Source: Yamagishiella unicocca (lineage: Eukaryota; Chlorophyta; Chlorophyceae; Chlamydomonadales; Volvocaceae). Taken from it: 64,000 nucleotides of DNA. Made by a program: the position numbers and the translations under genes. The notes below the pieces were generated by a model. It searched no databases and was not told the DNA's origin. It saw only the letters and a list, made by a program, of their open reading frames with translations. Shown piece after piece: positions 20,216 to 32,300 of this stretch (positions within the stretch are counted from its first letter, which is position 1; every line of letters starts with the position of its first letter). The stretch is from the NCBI GenBank assembly GCA_003116995.1, contig BDSL01000018.1:1224761-1288760 (forward strand), in the 5' to 3' direction.

Positions 20216-22340
20216 TCATATCTTGTACTTGGCCTGGATTGCTCCCACGCCGGCCTCCATGGGCGCCAGCACCTCGCTGCGGAGGGCGGCCAGCAGCTCC
20301 GAGCGGGACGACTCGAGCTCCTCCAGCAGCTGCCAGGGCGGGGCGGGGGCAGCAAGGAAGGGAGGGGAAGGGGTTAGCAAGGAAGGAAGAGGAAGGGGTT
20401 TGTAATGAAAGTAACCCCTCCCCCATGCATGCGTTCCACAGCCCACCCTCTTCCTTATTTGGATCGCGCAAATGGGTTCTCAGTTTGGTATGTTGGACTT
20501 GTTGCAGCGGCACACCGGCGCAAAGCAACCCCTTGGCGCAGCTCCCTCCCTCCTTGCACTACCCCCCGACCTCGCCCCAGCCCCCGGCCTCTCTGCCGCC
20601 AGCGCACCCCGTCGCGAAGGGCCTCGATGTCCCCCAGCGCCGCCTTGTGCTGGCCGCGCGCCACCTCCAGCGCCTCGCTACTGCTCTGCAGCATGGCGGA
20701 CACAGAGGCGTGGTGCTGCCGCGCCAGCTCGTTAACCCGGCTGTAGCCGTCCTGCATGCAGTGCGGGGCGCAGCAGGAGGAGGAGGAGGAGGAGACGCGG
20801 CAGTAGGGCGAGGGAATGGGGCTGCTGCAGTACGGGGCGGAGGCCGCTGATGCACGTGCGAAGGCCTGGTCACGGAACCCAGGCTCTCTACCCGCAGCCT
20901 CAAGGACCTGCCTGGCAGGAGCGTATGCCTCCCCCGCACTAGCCACCAACCCCTTTTTCCTAGGCCGTGTGTTCATCCACCGGGGTTTCCTCGTTTCCCC
21001 AGCCACGCTCCGGTGCCGTACGCACCTCGATGACCTTCGCGCACTGCTGTCCGAAGGCGGCGGAGGCCCTGTCCTGCAGCGCCGCTGTCCGTGCCGCCGC
21101 CCAGCTGCGCAAGCCGTCCAGGGTGGGGACACCGTCGCGATCCGTGGGGACGTGCGCGGCGGCGGCGACGGCGGCGGTAACGGCGGCGCCCGCGGGCCTG
21201 TTGGGGGCCAAAGTGGAGGGCGGGCGGGGGCCGGAAAGGCAACGAGGCACGCAGTCAGTCGTGGGTTGATGGCTCGCAGGCATCGGCACGCACCTCCCCC
21301 CCCCGGTGGTCGCTGTCACGCCGGTGGTGTAGAGGGCTTGGTGGGCTTCATAGCGACGGACGGTCCTAAAAATACGTACGACGCGAAGGGCAAACACGGG
21401 CTGCATATTTACGGCTGGTCATGACATCAAGCCATCTAGCGACCAGCGCGATCTACGAGCATTCGTGTGGGTAAAGCGTGGGAACGCGTGTATGACTCGC
21501 AATGCGCGCCATCCGTGTGAGGCGAGGGCGCATCTCCCGCCAGGTGGTGGGGCGGGTGCAGTTCCCCGCGGGACCACCGCAAGCGGTCCCTAGCGATTGC
21601 GTGGACGAGGACTACCGTGCATGTGACGGAGACTATGCCTGGAGGAGATTTGGCATTTGGGTCGACCTTGGCTGCTGCTGGCGACCCGTGGGACGGCAAG
21701 TCGCCGTCGCAAACCGGGAGAAAATCTTTGTGATGCGGCACCGGCCGACAGCCGAGCCCGCTCCGACTTTGTAAGCTTGACCCAGATTCGAAAAACGCTA
21801 AAAGCCCAGTAAAAGACCAATATGGAGCGAGGCTGCCAGCGCGAGAGGCCGGTGAGCTTACAGTCGCGACGCCTCGCTGCAAGGCAGCACCAGCGCTTAC
21901 CTCACCTGCCTGCGCGCGGCCGGGCCTCCCATAGCCGGCTCGGACTTGCGCTTGTTTCCAGCGCTAGCGCCCGCGGCCGCAGACCCGCCGCCCGGGGCGC
22001 TGGCCCCAGGCGCCTCAGCATCGCCAGCAGATGCTGCAGCTGGGTGGTTTGCAGCCGCAGCTTTCGCCCGCTGAGCTGCAGCCTGAGCGCCAGATGCCTG
22101 AACGCGCTTCAGCGGTGGCAAGCCTGGCTCCGCACTACCGGAGCCGTTCCCAGCCCCAGCCTTGGACCCCAGACCGGAACCCGCGGCCGCGCCCGCGCCA
22201 CCTTTGCTTCCACCCCCAGCCAGGAAGCTGGAAATGTTCTGAAGCAGTTGCTGGTCACGCACGCTGAACCCGTCGTCATCCGCGTTGGCTGTGTCGTTCG
22301 CTTGGCCTTCCGCGGGAGCAGCCTTTTTCGGCCTGCCCAT
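20216..22340 (-). CDS. Unrecognised coiled-coil protein with basic nuclear-type N-terminus
   Basis: Four exons join in phase: 22340-21901, 21197-21026, 20751-20608 and 20329-20216, giving 289 residues. The start MGRPKKAAPAEG resembles an AT-hook core (GRPKK). The first exon is Ala/Gly-rich and probably disordered, with a PPLKR and an NKRKSEP basic cluster that could act in nuclear import. From about residue 170 on the protein is helical and coiled-coil-like: LRSWAAARTAALQDRASAAF, then RVNELARQHHASVSAMLQ, then LLEELESSRSELLAALRSEV, ending AKYKI. I do not recognise the family. A chromosome-axis or SYCP3/XLR-like role is a loose thought from shape only and is not supported by any motif. The donor at 21900 (GAG|GTAAGC) was chosen over a nearby GTGAGG because only it gives the right phase. 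Confidence 0.65.
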
Positions 22341-22758
22341 CCTTTCCTTTTGGGGGTTTGGGGTTGGCTGCTAAGGATTGACTTCTGGATAACTAAGGTA
22401 TACAACTGAGTCAGTAAGGACAGGAAATGAGGCGAGAGTTGGAAGATTGGTCAACGAACGTCAACAGTACCACAGCGGCCGGTTCCCATGCATCAACCGG
22501 TTTCCATGCACGGGGATCACGGAACCAGGCGCCTCTCGAGCCAACCAGGCGACAGCTCTATTACGGCTGTCCTCACGCTATACGTCTTCGCCTCCCATTT
22601 GAATTCTAAGCGATGCAGGTACAGCATGCGCGCCATCTCCACACAACCCAACGGGACCAAGCCAGCCCGAACACATACGACACCAACAAACAGTCCAGCT
22701 GCCAGCAAGCCCGCAATTATAACAAGTACCAAATCCATCGATCGTCGTGATTTCCGCC

Positions 22759-23010
22759 TCACGCGGCGGCATTCACACCGGAACTAAAAGTGAGGCCCTT
22801 CTTGATGCCCCGCGCGTTGCTCAGGCTCAGCGCGACTGCCCCAGCAGCTGCCAGGCCGGGCTTGCCGAACCCCACGGTAGCGGCCGAGCTCTCCGCGCTG
22901 TTAACAGCCAACGTGATGGCCGAGGCCGCGCCGGTCAGACCCGAAGGCGCTCCGGTCAGAGCCGACGCCGCGCCCGTCAGACCCGTGAGCTCAGTACCCA
23001 AGCTTGCCAT
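22759..23010 (-). CDS. Hypothetical small Ala/Gly-rich protein
   Basis: A single-exon frame of 83 codons from the ATG at 23010. It contains a short internal repeat (LTGAASALTGAPSGLTGAAS) followed by a Gly/Ala-rich segment and the basic GIKKGL. Nothing in it is recognisable. It lies between the 3' end of the LRR gene and the coiled-coil gene, in the same orientation. A second minus frame just downstream (ATG at 22738, stop at 22517) encodes a 73-residue peptide beginning MDLVLVIIAGLLAAGLFVGV, a convincing single membrane segment, and could be a downstream exon or simply 3' UTR. Composition is compatible with coding but no splice junction joins the two in an obvious way. Confidence 0.35.
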   Translation of the reverse strand: MASLGTELTGLTGAASALTGAPSGLTGAASAITLAVNSAESSAATVGFGKPGLAAAGAVALSLSNARGIKKGLTFSSGVNAAA

Positions 23011-23308
23011 GATCTCAGGCCTGCGGCGAAGAGGTCACACGGGCGGGTGGGCAGGATCACAACGCTGGCCACATACGGTTGGGCGCACCACACCTCCCAC
23101 ATGCATCGCCATCCACTACCTTTGCACCAGCAACCTGCCCACCACTGTCGCACGCTCTCCGTGTAAATATAAAGCGCAACCGCAGCCTATCAACCCAAAC
23201 ATCTCGGGATGCAAAGCGAAACAGCAGCGAGGCTTCCCAGCTACGATACGCAGCGGCTGAAGCTCTCCTCCCGTAATCCACACAATGACTTGGGTGGCCA
23301 AAGATGCA

Positions 23309-26300
23309 TCAAGGACTAACGCGCCCCAGCGCAACAGGCACGACACGAGGCCCTGACCCTGGTCTGCCCACTTTTCGTAAGTGCCGACCACCGGGTTTCC
23401 TCCCACCCCGCCGCTCTGCCCACCTGCTGCGGTACTTCTTCCGGTAGAGCCACTCCGCCGCCCAGCCGGCTCCGTGCGGTGTGGCTATGCGCTCGGGGCT
23501 GGCCACCGGGTTCTCCTCCAGCGACAGCAGCTGCAGGTGCGACATCTGGCGCAGGTCCGAGGGGAGCGACTCAAGCCGGTTGGTGTGCAGCCGCAGCACT
23601 GCGAGGCTGGGCGCGAGGCGCCGGCACACCCAGGCAGGCAGCCGCCGGAGGTTGTTGCGGCTGAGGTCGAGGACCTGGAAAGCGCGGGGGAGGGTTGCAG
23701 AACAGCCCGGTTAACGTGGGGGACGGGGGAAGGGGGAGAGACTTGACACTTGAGACCACTGAACTGGCAAGATGGAAGAGGTTTTCGCAGCTGGAGAAGC
23801 ATTTGAAGTGCATGCTGAGAGCTTGGGGGAACGACCAGAGAGAGAGAAAGCGGAGGGCGAGAACCAAGCCCAAGCCGGTGGGTGCCGGGACTACGGCCTG
23901 CTGCAGCAGACCCCGCCCGGCGCGCCCTCTCGGTACGGCATGTTGCTGTCGTACCTGCAGCCCCGCCGGCAGCCACGTGGGCACCTGCACGAGTTGTACG
24001 GCGGACAGCGACAGCACCTTGAGCGATGGCAGCAGCTGCAGGTGCTGCAGCCCCGACGGCAGCGGCGACGTCGGCGTGGCCGGCTGCGGCGTCAGGCTGG
24101 CAGAGGCGACGGAGGCTGGCGGCACCGTCACCGTCAGCTGCACTAGTTTGCTGAAGGGCGCCTGGGTGGCGGCGCTGGCGAAGGGGGTGGGGCCGGGCGC
24201 GTTGGGATCCGGCTGCGCGAAGGATAGCTCGGCGCCGATCGGCGGCGGCGCCGCCGCCGCCGGCGCAGCGCCAGCTGCCGCCGCGGCACTGTCCGCGCCG
24301 CTGCCCGTGCCTCTGCCCGTACCGCTACCCTCCCCACCGTCCATTCCAGCGGCGGCGGTGCCGGCGCTACCGGCACCGCCCTTGCTGCTTGCCCCGCTGT
24401 CCTTGACACCTACGGCGGACCCGCCGTGGTGGCCGCTGGCGGCGGCGCCGTCCTTGTCGCCGCTGCCCCTCGACGTGATCATGTGGGACGCGTCCGAAGC
24501 CACCCCCAGCCGACTTGACGAACGGGAGCCCAGCCCCACGTCCGCCGCGCTGTTCTTGGAGGAGGTGCGGCCGCCCCCTAGCTGCGGGTCTGCCGCCAGC
24601 TGCGCGTTGAAGTCCAGCACCAGCACCGCCAGGTGGACCATAGAGGAGAGGAAGCCGGCGGGGAGGGCCTGCAGCTGGTTGTACGGCATGGTCAGGCGCG
24701 TGAGGCAGCCGCCCAGGGCCGTGGTTTCGGAGGGCAGGGAGGCCACTTGGTTGAAGCCCAGGTCCAGGGCCTGGGTTGCGGGGGTAGCGGCAGGGGGAGA
24801 GGAGGGGAGGGACGGGAGGGAGGGAGGTGGTGAAGGTCTGGGAAGCATGCAACCTATCAGATGGCTGCGTTCCCATGGGCTGAGAAATGGTAGTATGGCG
24901 GATCAGAGGCGAGACGGGCCTGGGAGTATTATCCGACAGCTGCTGCAGCAGCAGTAGCAACAGTAGCAACGGGAGCAGGCGGACCGGGGCGCGGGCAGCT
25001 GTGCGGACACACCTGCAGCCGCCGCAGCTGACCCAGCGCCTCGTCCACAGCGGTTAGGCGGTTGTACGGCAGTAGCAGGTGCTCCAGGGAGCCCACGCTG
25101 TAGAGGCTGGGCGGCAGGCTGATCAGCTGGTTGTGCGCCACGGACAGCGAGCGCAGGCGGGTCATGGATCCCATGGTGGGGGGCAGCACGACCAGGCGGT
25201 TGCTGCACGGCGGGGGGGGTCCGAGGGAGACCCGTGGCGCGGGGGGGGGGGGTGTCATAAAAGAACCGGCGCGGGGGGGTGGGATTTCAGGAGGGGCAGG
25301 GGTGGGTGGTGCTGGGTGGAGAGTAAAACCCAGTGGGCCGACTAGGGGAAAGAGGTGGGCTGTAGAGGAGGAGCTGAAGGGGGCGGGGGAAGCGTTTGAG
25401 GTACTCGCGCTTCCTTGATCCGTGTGCATGATTGTGTACATGCAGGCAAAGAGCACAGGGCCCCCGTGTGTGTGTATATGTGTAAAACCCTCCAACCCCT
25501 CCATCCCCAACTCAACCCCGCGCCCGCCCCCCAAGCCCACTATTCGCCAGCTTCTTTCTACCTTCCACTTCCCATGTCTTGTAACTGAGTCCTCCCCCCA
25601 CTCCCCAAAGCCCACCTGCACAGGTTCAGTTCCACCAGCCCGGGCAGCAGGGCGCCGAAGTCCGGAGGCAGCTCGTCCAAGTCGGCGGACACGAGGGTCA
25701 GCACCTGGCCGTTGCAAGTTGGCGGTTGGGTACAAAGTACAGGTATGCAAGGGAAGTTCGTTAGTACCGGCAGTTGACAGTTGGGGCGCTCTCGCAACCC
25801 GCCTGTGCTCACACACGCCTCCCGACGCCGACGCGCACCAACACTCAAAACGTTGGTCGAGGCACACACGGCCGCACCTTGAGGTTCTGGCTCAGGCCCA
25901 TGATCTGCTCCGAAGCCAGCCCGACCAGGTGGTTGTACGACAGCGCCAACGACTCCAGGTACAGCAGCCGCTGCAGCGGCGGCACGCGGCTGAGGCCCGC
26001 GGTCGAGAACGAGACGCTCATAAGGCCCAACGGCAGGCCGGCGGCGTACTGCTCCGCCGCCCTCTGACTCCCCATGTCCTGCCAGGATCCGCCCCGACGC
26101 CGCGTCGGTGAGCTGATGGCGCCGGCGCCGCCGGCGGGGGCGATGGACATGGTGGCCGTGGCCGGGGGCAGCGGCGGCGGCGATCCGTGCCGGCTGGCGC
26201 CGGCGGCGGCGCTGGTGATGCGGCTTCGTGCTGGTGACTTGGGCGGGCTGGACGAGTTTGGCCCGGCGCCCGCGGCCCACGAGAAGCCGCCCCAGCCGCC

Positions 26301-29300
26301 CGCGCCAGCGGCGGCAGCGGCGGTGGGCGTCACCACTCCGGGGCCGCCCTGCTGCTGCTGCTGCTGCGCACTGCCGGCCATGTTGGACGGTGGCCGGGAC
26401 GCGAAGTGGTACGCCGTCGGGTCCGCCGCGGCGGCGGTGTTGGCGCTATGGCTGCGGCTGTAGCCGCCGCCGCCGGCGAAGCCGGCGTCGGCGAAGCCGT
26501 CGCCGTCGGCGCTGACGGACACCGCATCCCGCAACCGGCGCTGCGCGCTGCCCCTCCTCGACCTGGACGGCAGCTGCAGGTAGCCGTAGTTGCAGGCCAC
26601 CAGCTTGGGCACGTTGCCCACCGTGCCGGCGGTGCCGGGCGGCCCGGGGTGCGGCGGGGGGCTGCCGCCGCGCGCCACCACCGCCGCGTCGGAGGTGGGG
26701 TCGACGGAGGAGAAGGGGATGTACGGCGAGATGGGCCGCTGGTAGCCCATGGGCGCTCGCCGGGAAGGCACGCCGGTGGGGCGGGGGGGCAGGAGCTGCA
26801 GCGCCGTCGAGCCGGCATCCGTGGGGGCCTGCCTGGAGGCGGTGGTGACGCAGGACATCAGCCGGCGGGGTGACGTGCGGGGCCCGACAGGCTCGCCGTC
26901 CTCCGCCGCCACACCCCCCCCCAGCGCCTCCCCAGGCGCCTCCCCAGGCGCCTCCCCAGGCTCCGAGCGAGACGTAGGTCGCTGCTCCGGAGACACCAGC
27001 CGCACCCGGCTGGGGCTCCCTTGCCGCTCGCGGGCGCCGGGCACGCGACCCGTGGGTCCGCCCGCCTCTCCGTCGCCGCCGCCGTTGGGCGACCGACCGG
27101 TGGCGGCGGCGGCGGCGCTTCGCCGCCGCGGAGAGCCGTAGGACTCCGTTACCATGTCCGTCGGCTGCTGGCCCCCCGGACCGCTGGGCATCGACGACAG
27201 CTCCCCCACCCCCGCCGCCGCCACCCCCGCCGCCGCCGCTCCGGAGTCCGAGCCGGGTGGCTGCATCAAGGTGGGGCCGTAGCTGACGGCGCGGCTGTAG
27301 CTCTTATTGCCGCCGCCGCCGCCGCCGCCATCGGAGGCGTAGCCCTGCTCGGCGCTAGGTGGCGGGTCGTTCTGGCGGCGGTAGCGGCGGACGTTGGCCA
27401 CGCGCTGCTGTTGCTGTTGTTGCAGTTGCAGCTGCTGCTGCAGCAGCTGGTGGTGCTGCTGCTCCTGCCGCAGGACGCTGATCTCCTGCATCAGCTGCTG
27501 CCGGTAGCCCATAGCGCTGGCGGCGGCGGCGCGCTCGCGGTGGTGGGAGTTGGCGGTCATGCGGCCGCCGACAGCGGGGCGTTGGCTGCGCAGGAGAGCG
27601 GGCGGAGTGGCGGGTTGGGAGGCGGGGTCGGGGATTTGGCGTCCTATCGTCCGAATATTGACCCGACCCGATCCGATCCGATCCGATCCGATCCGATCCG
27701 ATCCGATCCGATCCGATCCGATCCGATCCGATCCGATCCGATCCGATCCGATCCGACCCGATCCGATCCGATCCGATCCGATCCGATCCGATCCGATCCG
27801 ACCCGACCCGACCCGACCCGACCCGACCCGACCCGACCCGACCCGACCCGACCCCCCACCCCACCTGTCATGCACGTTGGAACCCCACCGCGTGTACGAA
27901 TGATGCCCCTCGTCGTACATCCTGGCGGCCCTCATCGGCGAGCTTCCCGCGCCCGTGGTGGTGATGCTGCCTGCCCCTGCCCCTGCTGCATCCCCTCCCC
28001 CGTCCAGCCGCCCCAGCGGCTGCTGCTGCTGCTGCCGCGAGGCGCTGCTGAGCAGGTGCTGCAGGGCTGGCGCGCCGGCGGCCAGGTGACTGGTGCCCTG
28101 CCGGGCAAGGCTCCGGTAGCTCGCCGCGGTGTGCGCGGTGTGCTGTTCCGTCAGCTGGTGGTTGGGGGCTGCGGGGGGCGAGGCGGGGGGCGAGGCGCCG
28201 GTGTGGTGGCCGGGGGGATCGGTGACGTCACCGGGCGGCCCCAGAGGCGCCAGGTGCTTGGCCTGGGCGGGATGGGCGGGGTGGGCGGGGTGGGCGGGGT
28301 GGGACCAGGGGTGAGTGGGGTGGGCGGGATGGGCGGGATGGGCGGGGTGGGCGGGATGGGCGGGGTGGGCGGGATGGGCGAGGTGGGCGGGGTGGGCGAG
28401 GTGGGCGGGGTGGGCGAGGTGGGCGGGGTGGGCGGGATGGGCGGGGTGGGCGAGTTGGGACCAGGCGTGAGTGGGGTGGGCGGGATGGGCGGGACCAGGG
28501 GTGACTGGGGTGAGGATGAGGCGTGGGGTTCGAGGCGTGGGGGGGTTGGGAGTTGAGATGTGGGTGTGGGGTGGGTGGGAGCGGGGGCCTGGTGGCTAGA
28601 GCAGTGCCGCCCCAGCGGGTGCCCGAGCGCCGCAGCCCCAGCTCACCCGCATGGCGGTGGGCGAAGGGGAGGCCAGTGGGTCCTCCCCGGCGGGCAGGGG
28701 GGCGGGGGGAGCGGCGCCCCTCCGCTGCGGCCGCTGCACGCCGCTGGGCAGGTGGGCCAGCAGCGGCAGCGAGGAGCCCTTCAGGGAGGCCCTGCCTGCG
28801 CGGGGGGGGGATAAGGCCCGGGGGGTGAAGCCAGAAGCCGGGGCAGCATGGGGTTATGAGATAACTACCGCCTATGCAGCCGTACAGCCGTACAGCTGTA
28901 CAGCCGTGCTAATAGCGACCTCATGGCCTCGTGAAACCCGGCCCGTACGGCACCGGTTCCGAGACACTCCGTACGGGTATGAAGCCCGGGGTCTGCCGTA
29001 CGGTCCTGCCGTACGCACCTGCTGCCGCCCCCAGCGCCGTGCTGCGGTTGTTGGACACCAGCGGCTGGCTGCCGGGCAGCTCCACGCGCGGCTCGCCGTC
29101 GTCCAGGGAGGCCCCCTCGGCGCCGCAGCGGAGGAAGTGCGAGGAGCGGCTGCCCCGGGCGGTGTTCTCGCCACGCTTGAAGTAGGGCCGGGTGCCTGTG
29201 GGGGCGGCGGAGCGGGGGGTTGGCGGGTGGCCGGGAGCCCCATTGGCGGAGCAGGGGGGATGGCAGGGAACCCGTCGGCGGAGCGGGGAGGGGATGCCCC

Positions 29301-32300
29301 GGGGGGGGGGGGTGCGGAAGACCCGTGGATGCCCGAAAAAACCCGTTTAGAACAGGCGTTTTGAGATGCATGCTGGAGAACTGGGATGGCCGGGGGGGGG
29401 GGTTGAGAGGACCAGGACTCATGTGGGCTGGTCATATCGAGGATGCAGCAGCGGCCAGTAGCGAGGATGCTGTAGCAGCAGCAGCAGTGGTGGTATTGGC
29501 AGCAGCAGCAGTCCCGCGGGACCCCCACCTGGTGACACCGGATCGTCCTCCTCCTCCTCCTCCACCACTGGGTCGTCACCCCGGCCCGGCGCGAGGTTGT
29601 GCACTGGCCGCGGACTGCCCGGTGGCGCCCCCACTCCTCCCACCAGCACGCTGCCCCCGCCGCTGAAGGTCACGTTGTGCGTGCGAGTGAGAGCCTGAGC
29701 CACGCTGTCAGCCAGGAGCACGGTGCCCTGCCACTGGGACTCCTCACACGCCTGAGGGGGGGCCGAGGGGGCGGCGGTTGACCGTTGGGCCGCGAAACAC
29801 ACCACGGGAACAATGTCCCGACCGGACGGGGGGAGGGGTAGCGAGAAGACCCGGTTACATGACATAGGAAACGGAGAGCGGAGAGGGGGGTTGCGAGGAA
29901 AACCCGTGTACCTGTCTGATCTCTGATGCAGTGTGCGTGTGTTTTATAGATGCTGTGCTGAGCCGCGAAGGAGACTGAGACTGTGTGTGTGTGTGTATGT
30001 GTGTGTATGTGTTTTGTGTGAGGCATCGTGTGCCAGGTAGCGTGCTAAGCAAGTGCGCGATGAGACCACCCCCCGCCACCTCTCGACGGGCCCCCCCGCT
30101 GCCGTACTCTTGCCCCCCCTTCCCCCTTCCCCCGGCCCCCCCCCGCCCACCATCTTGCACAGGTGCTGCGCCGCCGAGTGCGCCTGCCCCGAGCAGTGCA
30201 CCAGGAAGTGGCCGCTGTCGTACGAGGAGAAGAGGCCGCCGATGGCCATGCCGGCGCACATACTGAGGTGGGGGATCTCGTTCTGGGCCACGATGCGCCT
30301 GAAGAGGGGGGTTTTGAGGAAGACCCGTGGATGCGAGAAAAAACCGTTTAGAACAGACGTTTTAAGGGGGAGTAGCAAGGGGGAGGTGGGAGGTGGGGGA
30401 TGGGAGGAAAGGGAAGCGGTGGGCGGGCGGCGGCACCTGGGCGTACGCATGTGGGCATGTACACGCCCCGTCTAAACCCTAAATATCTGCCTTGTAACCC
30501 AGCACCCCCCCCACGTCGAGTTAACGGTTCTTTTGTGTAGCCCCCCCCACCAGCGACGCCCCTCCGTCCCAAGGGCGCAAGCGCCCCCCTCCCCTCCCCC
30601 CCCACCCACACACCTGAACTCCGCCGTCATGGCCAGCATGGTGTCCGCCATGACCCGCACCCGCGACCTCTTGCCCCCCCTGGAGCTGAGGTCCAGCGGC
30701 GTGATCAGGAAGTAGTCGTGCGTGCGCCAGCGCACCAGCTGCAGCCCGAAGCGGTGCGCCAGGTCGCTCCACTGCACCACGATGTCGTCAAGGACCTGGG
30801 GGGCGGGGGGCGCAGAGGAGGCGTGGGAGCGCGGAGACGGGTGTGCGGGGCAGTCACGCGTCTGCCGGTTGCCTTTGCACCACCACCACCACCACCACCA
30901 CCACCACCACCACCACCACCACCACCACCACCACCACCATTAGTACGGCAATGCCAGGACGAAACAGTCCGCGCTGCGGCATTGCCGCACTGACCCCAAT
31001 CGTAGTCGCGAGGGAAAGGAGAGGAGGGCAGGGCCCCGCTGCTCCCGCCCCCAACTAACACCAACCCAATCGCCTGCTCCCGCCCCCACCAAACACCTGC
31101 AAACTCCCACCCACCCCCCCCATCAGGCCACCGGTGCTTCGCCTCCCGGGGCAAACACATGTTCCCCCGCTCCCACCCCCCGCCGCCCCCACCTGCGCCA
31201 GGGGGTCCAGCCGCACATTCAACTGGCCTGGGGCCAGCTCCACCTGCGGAGGAGGGGGGGTACGGCAAGTGAGTCAGAAAGGGGGTACGGCAGGTGAGTC
31301 AGGAGGGGGGGTTCTCGAGAGGCAGTTCGGGGTGGGGGAGTATGAGCTGCAAACCCCCGAAGCCTCCCTGGAAAGCCCCAACCCTGCACAAACACACACG
31401 TCTCGGCTTCAGCCATCAGCTCCTCCTCCGTTGGTTTCGATCCCCGTCTCCTAGCGATGTCCGTTTCATCCGCCACCCGGCTTCCCACCGTGCTACCCCG
31501 CCGCCCTTGTTTCGGTCCTCCGTCTCGGGAGTCGGGTTACCCGGCTCTTCGCGCTCCTCCCCCCCCATTCCCAAACATTTTTTCTTCGTAAACGGGTTTT
31601 CCTTGCACCCCCACCAGCCCACCAGCCCACCTTGATGACGGCCATGCACGCCGCCTCCAGCATGTCCGTGTACATGCGCTGCGGCTGCGCGCTGATGCCT
31701 CCCATCTGCTGGCTCATGTCCAGGTCGCGAGGGCCCAGCACGCCGTCGCGGCCGCCGCCCAGATGCGAGAAGAGGTCGTTCTCGGAGGCTTTGATGCGCT
31801 GCGGGAGATCGGGGGTTCGGAATTTCGGGGTTGACGGGTCTCGAACGGGGGTCCTGAACCCCGGTGGTGTAAATTGGCGTGGTAATGGAAACCTCGCAGT
31901 AGGAAATTCGCACCGGGGAAACCCGCTCCGGAACCGCCACCGCCCCCCCAACGCCGCCTCCTTACCTGCAGGAACGTCGCCATGGATCCCGTCTCCGCCA
32001 CCCTGCCCACCAGCTCCTGAACCAGCGACACCGTCAGACCGCCGTACAGCTTGGCGGGGGGGCCGTCCGCGCCGCTGGACACCGACCCGGCGGGTCCGCC
32101 CGCAACGGACGACGCGGCCGTGGAGGTCTGTGCCCTGAGGACGGGGCCCAGCGCCGCCGTGCCCTTGCCGCCGGTGCTGGGGACCGCCAGAGCGATAGCG
32201 AAGGCTGACGCGGAGAGGGAGGGCGCTGCGGAGGGGGCCTTCGTGGTCGCGGTGGCGGTGGCGGAGGCCTTGGTGGTGGCGCGCGGCTGGTAGAGCTGGT

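Noticed and set aside
21906..21911. Alternative donor CAG|GTGAGG for exon 1 of the coiled-coil gene
   Set aside because: It gives phase 0, while the next exon needs two bases; the downstream GAG|GTAAGC fits.
27021..28556. 511-codon plus-strand open frame with IRSDPIRSDP and GGVGGMGG repeats
   Set aside because: It runs across an exon, the pentanucleotide array and a minisatellite of the minus-strand CNB/LRR gene; the peptide is only translated tandem repeats.
30722..31058. Poly-His / poly-Thr / poly-Pro frames
   Set aside because: Translations of the CAC triplet array within an intron.
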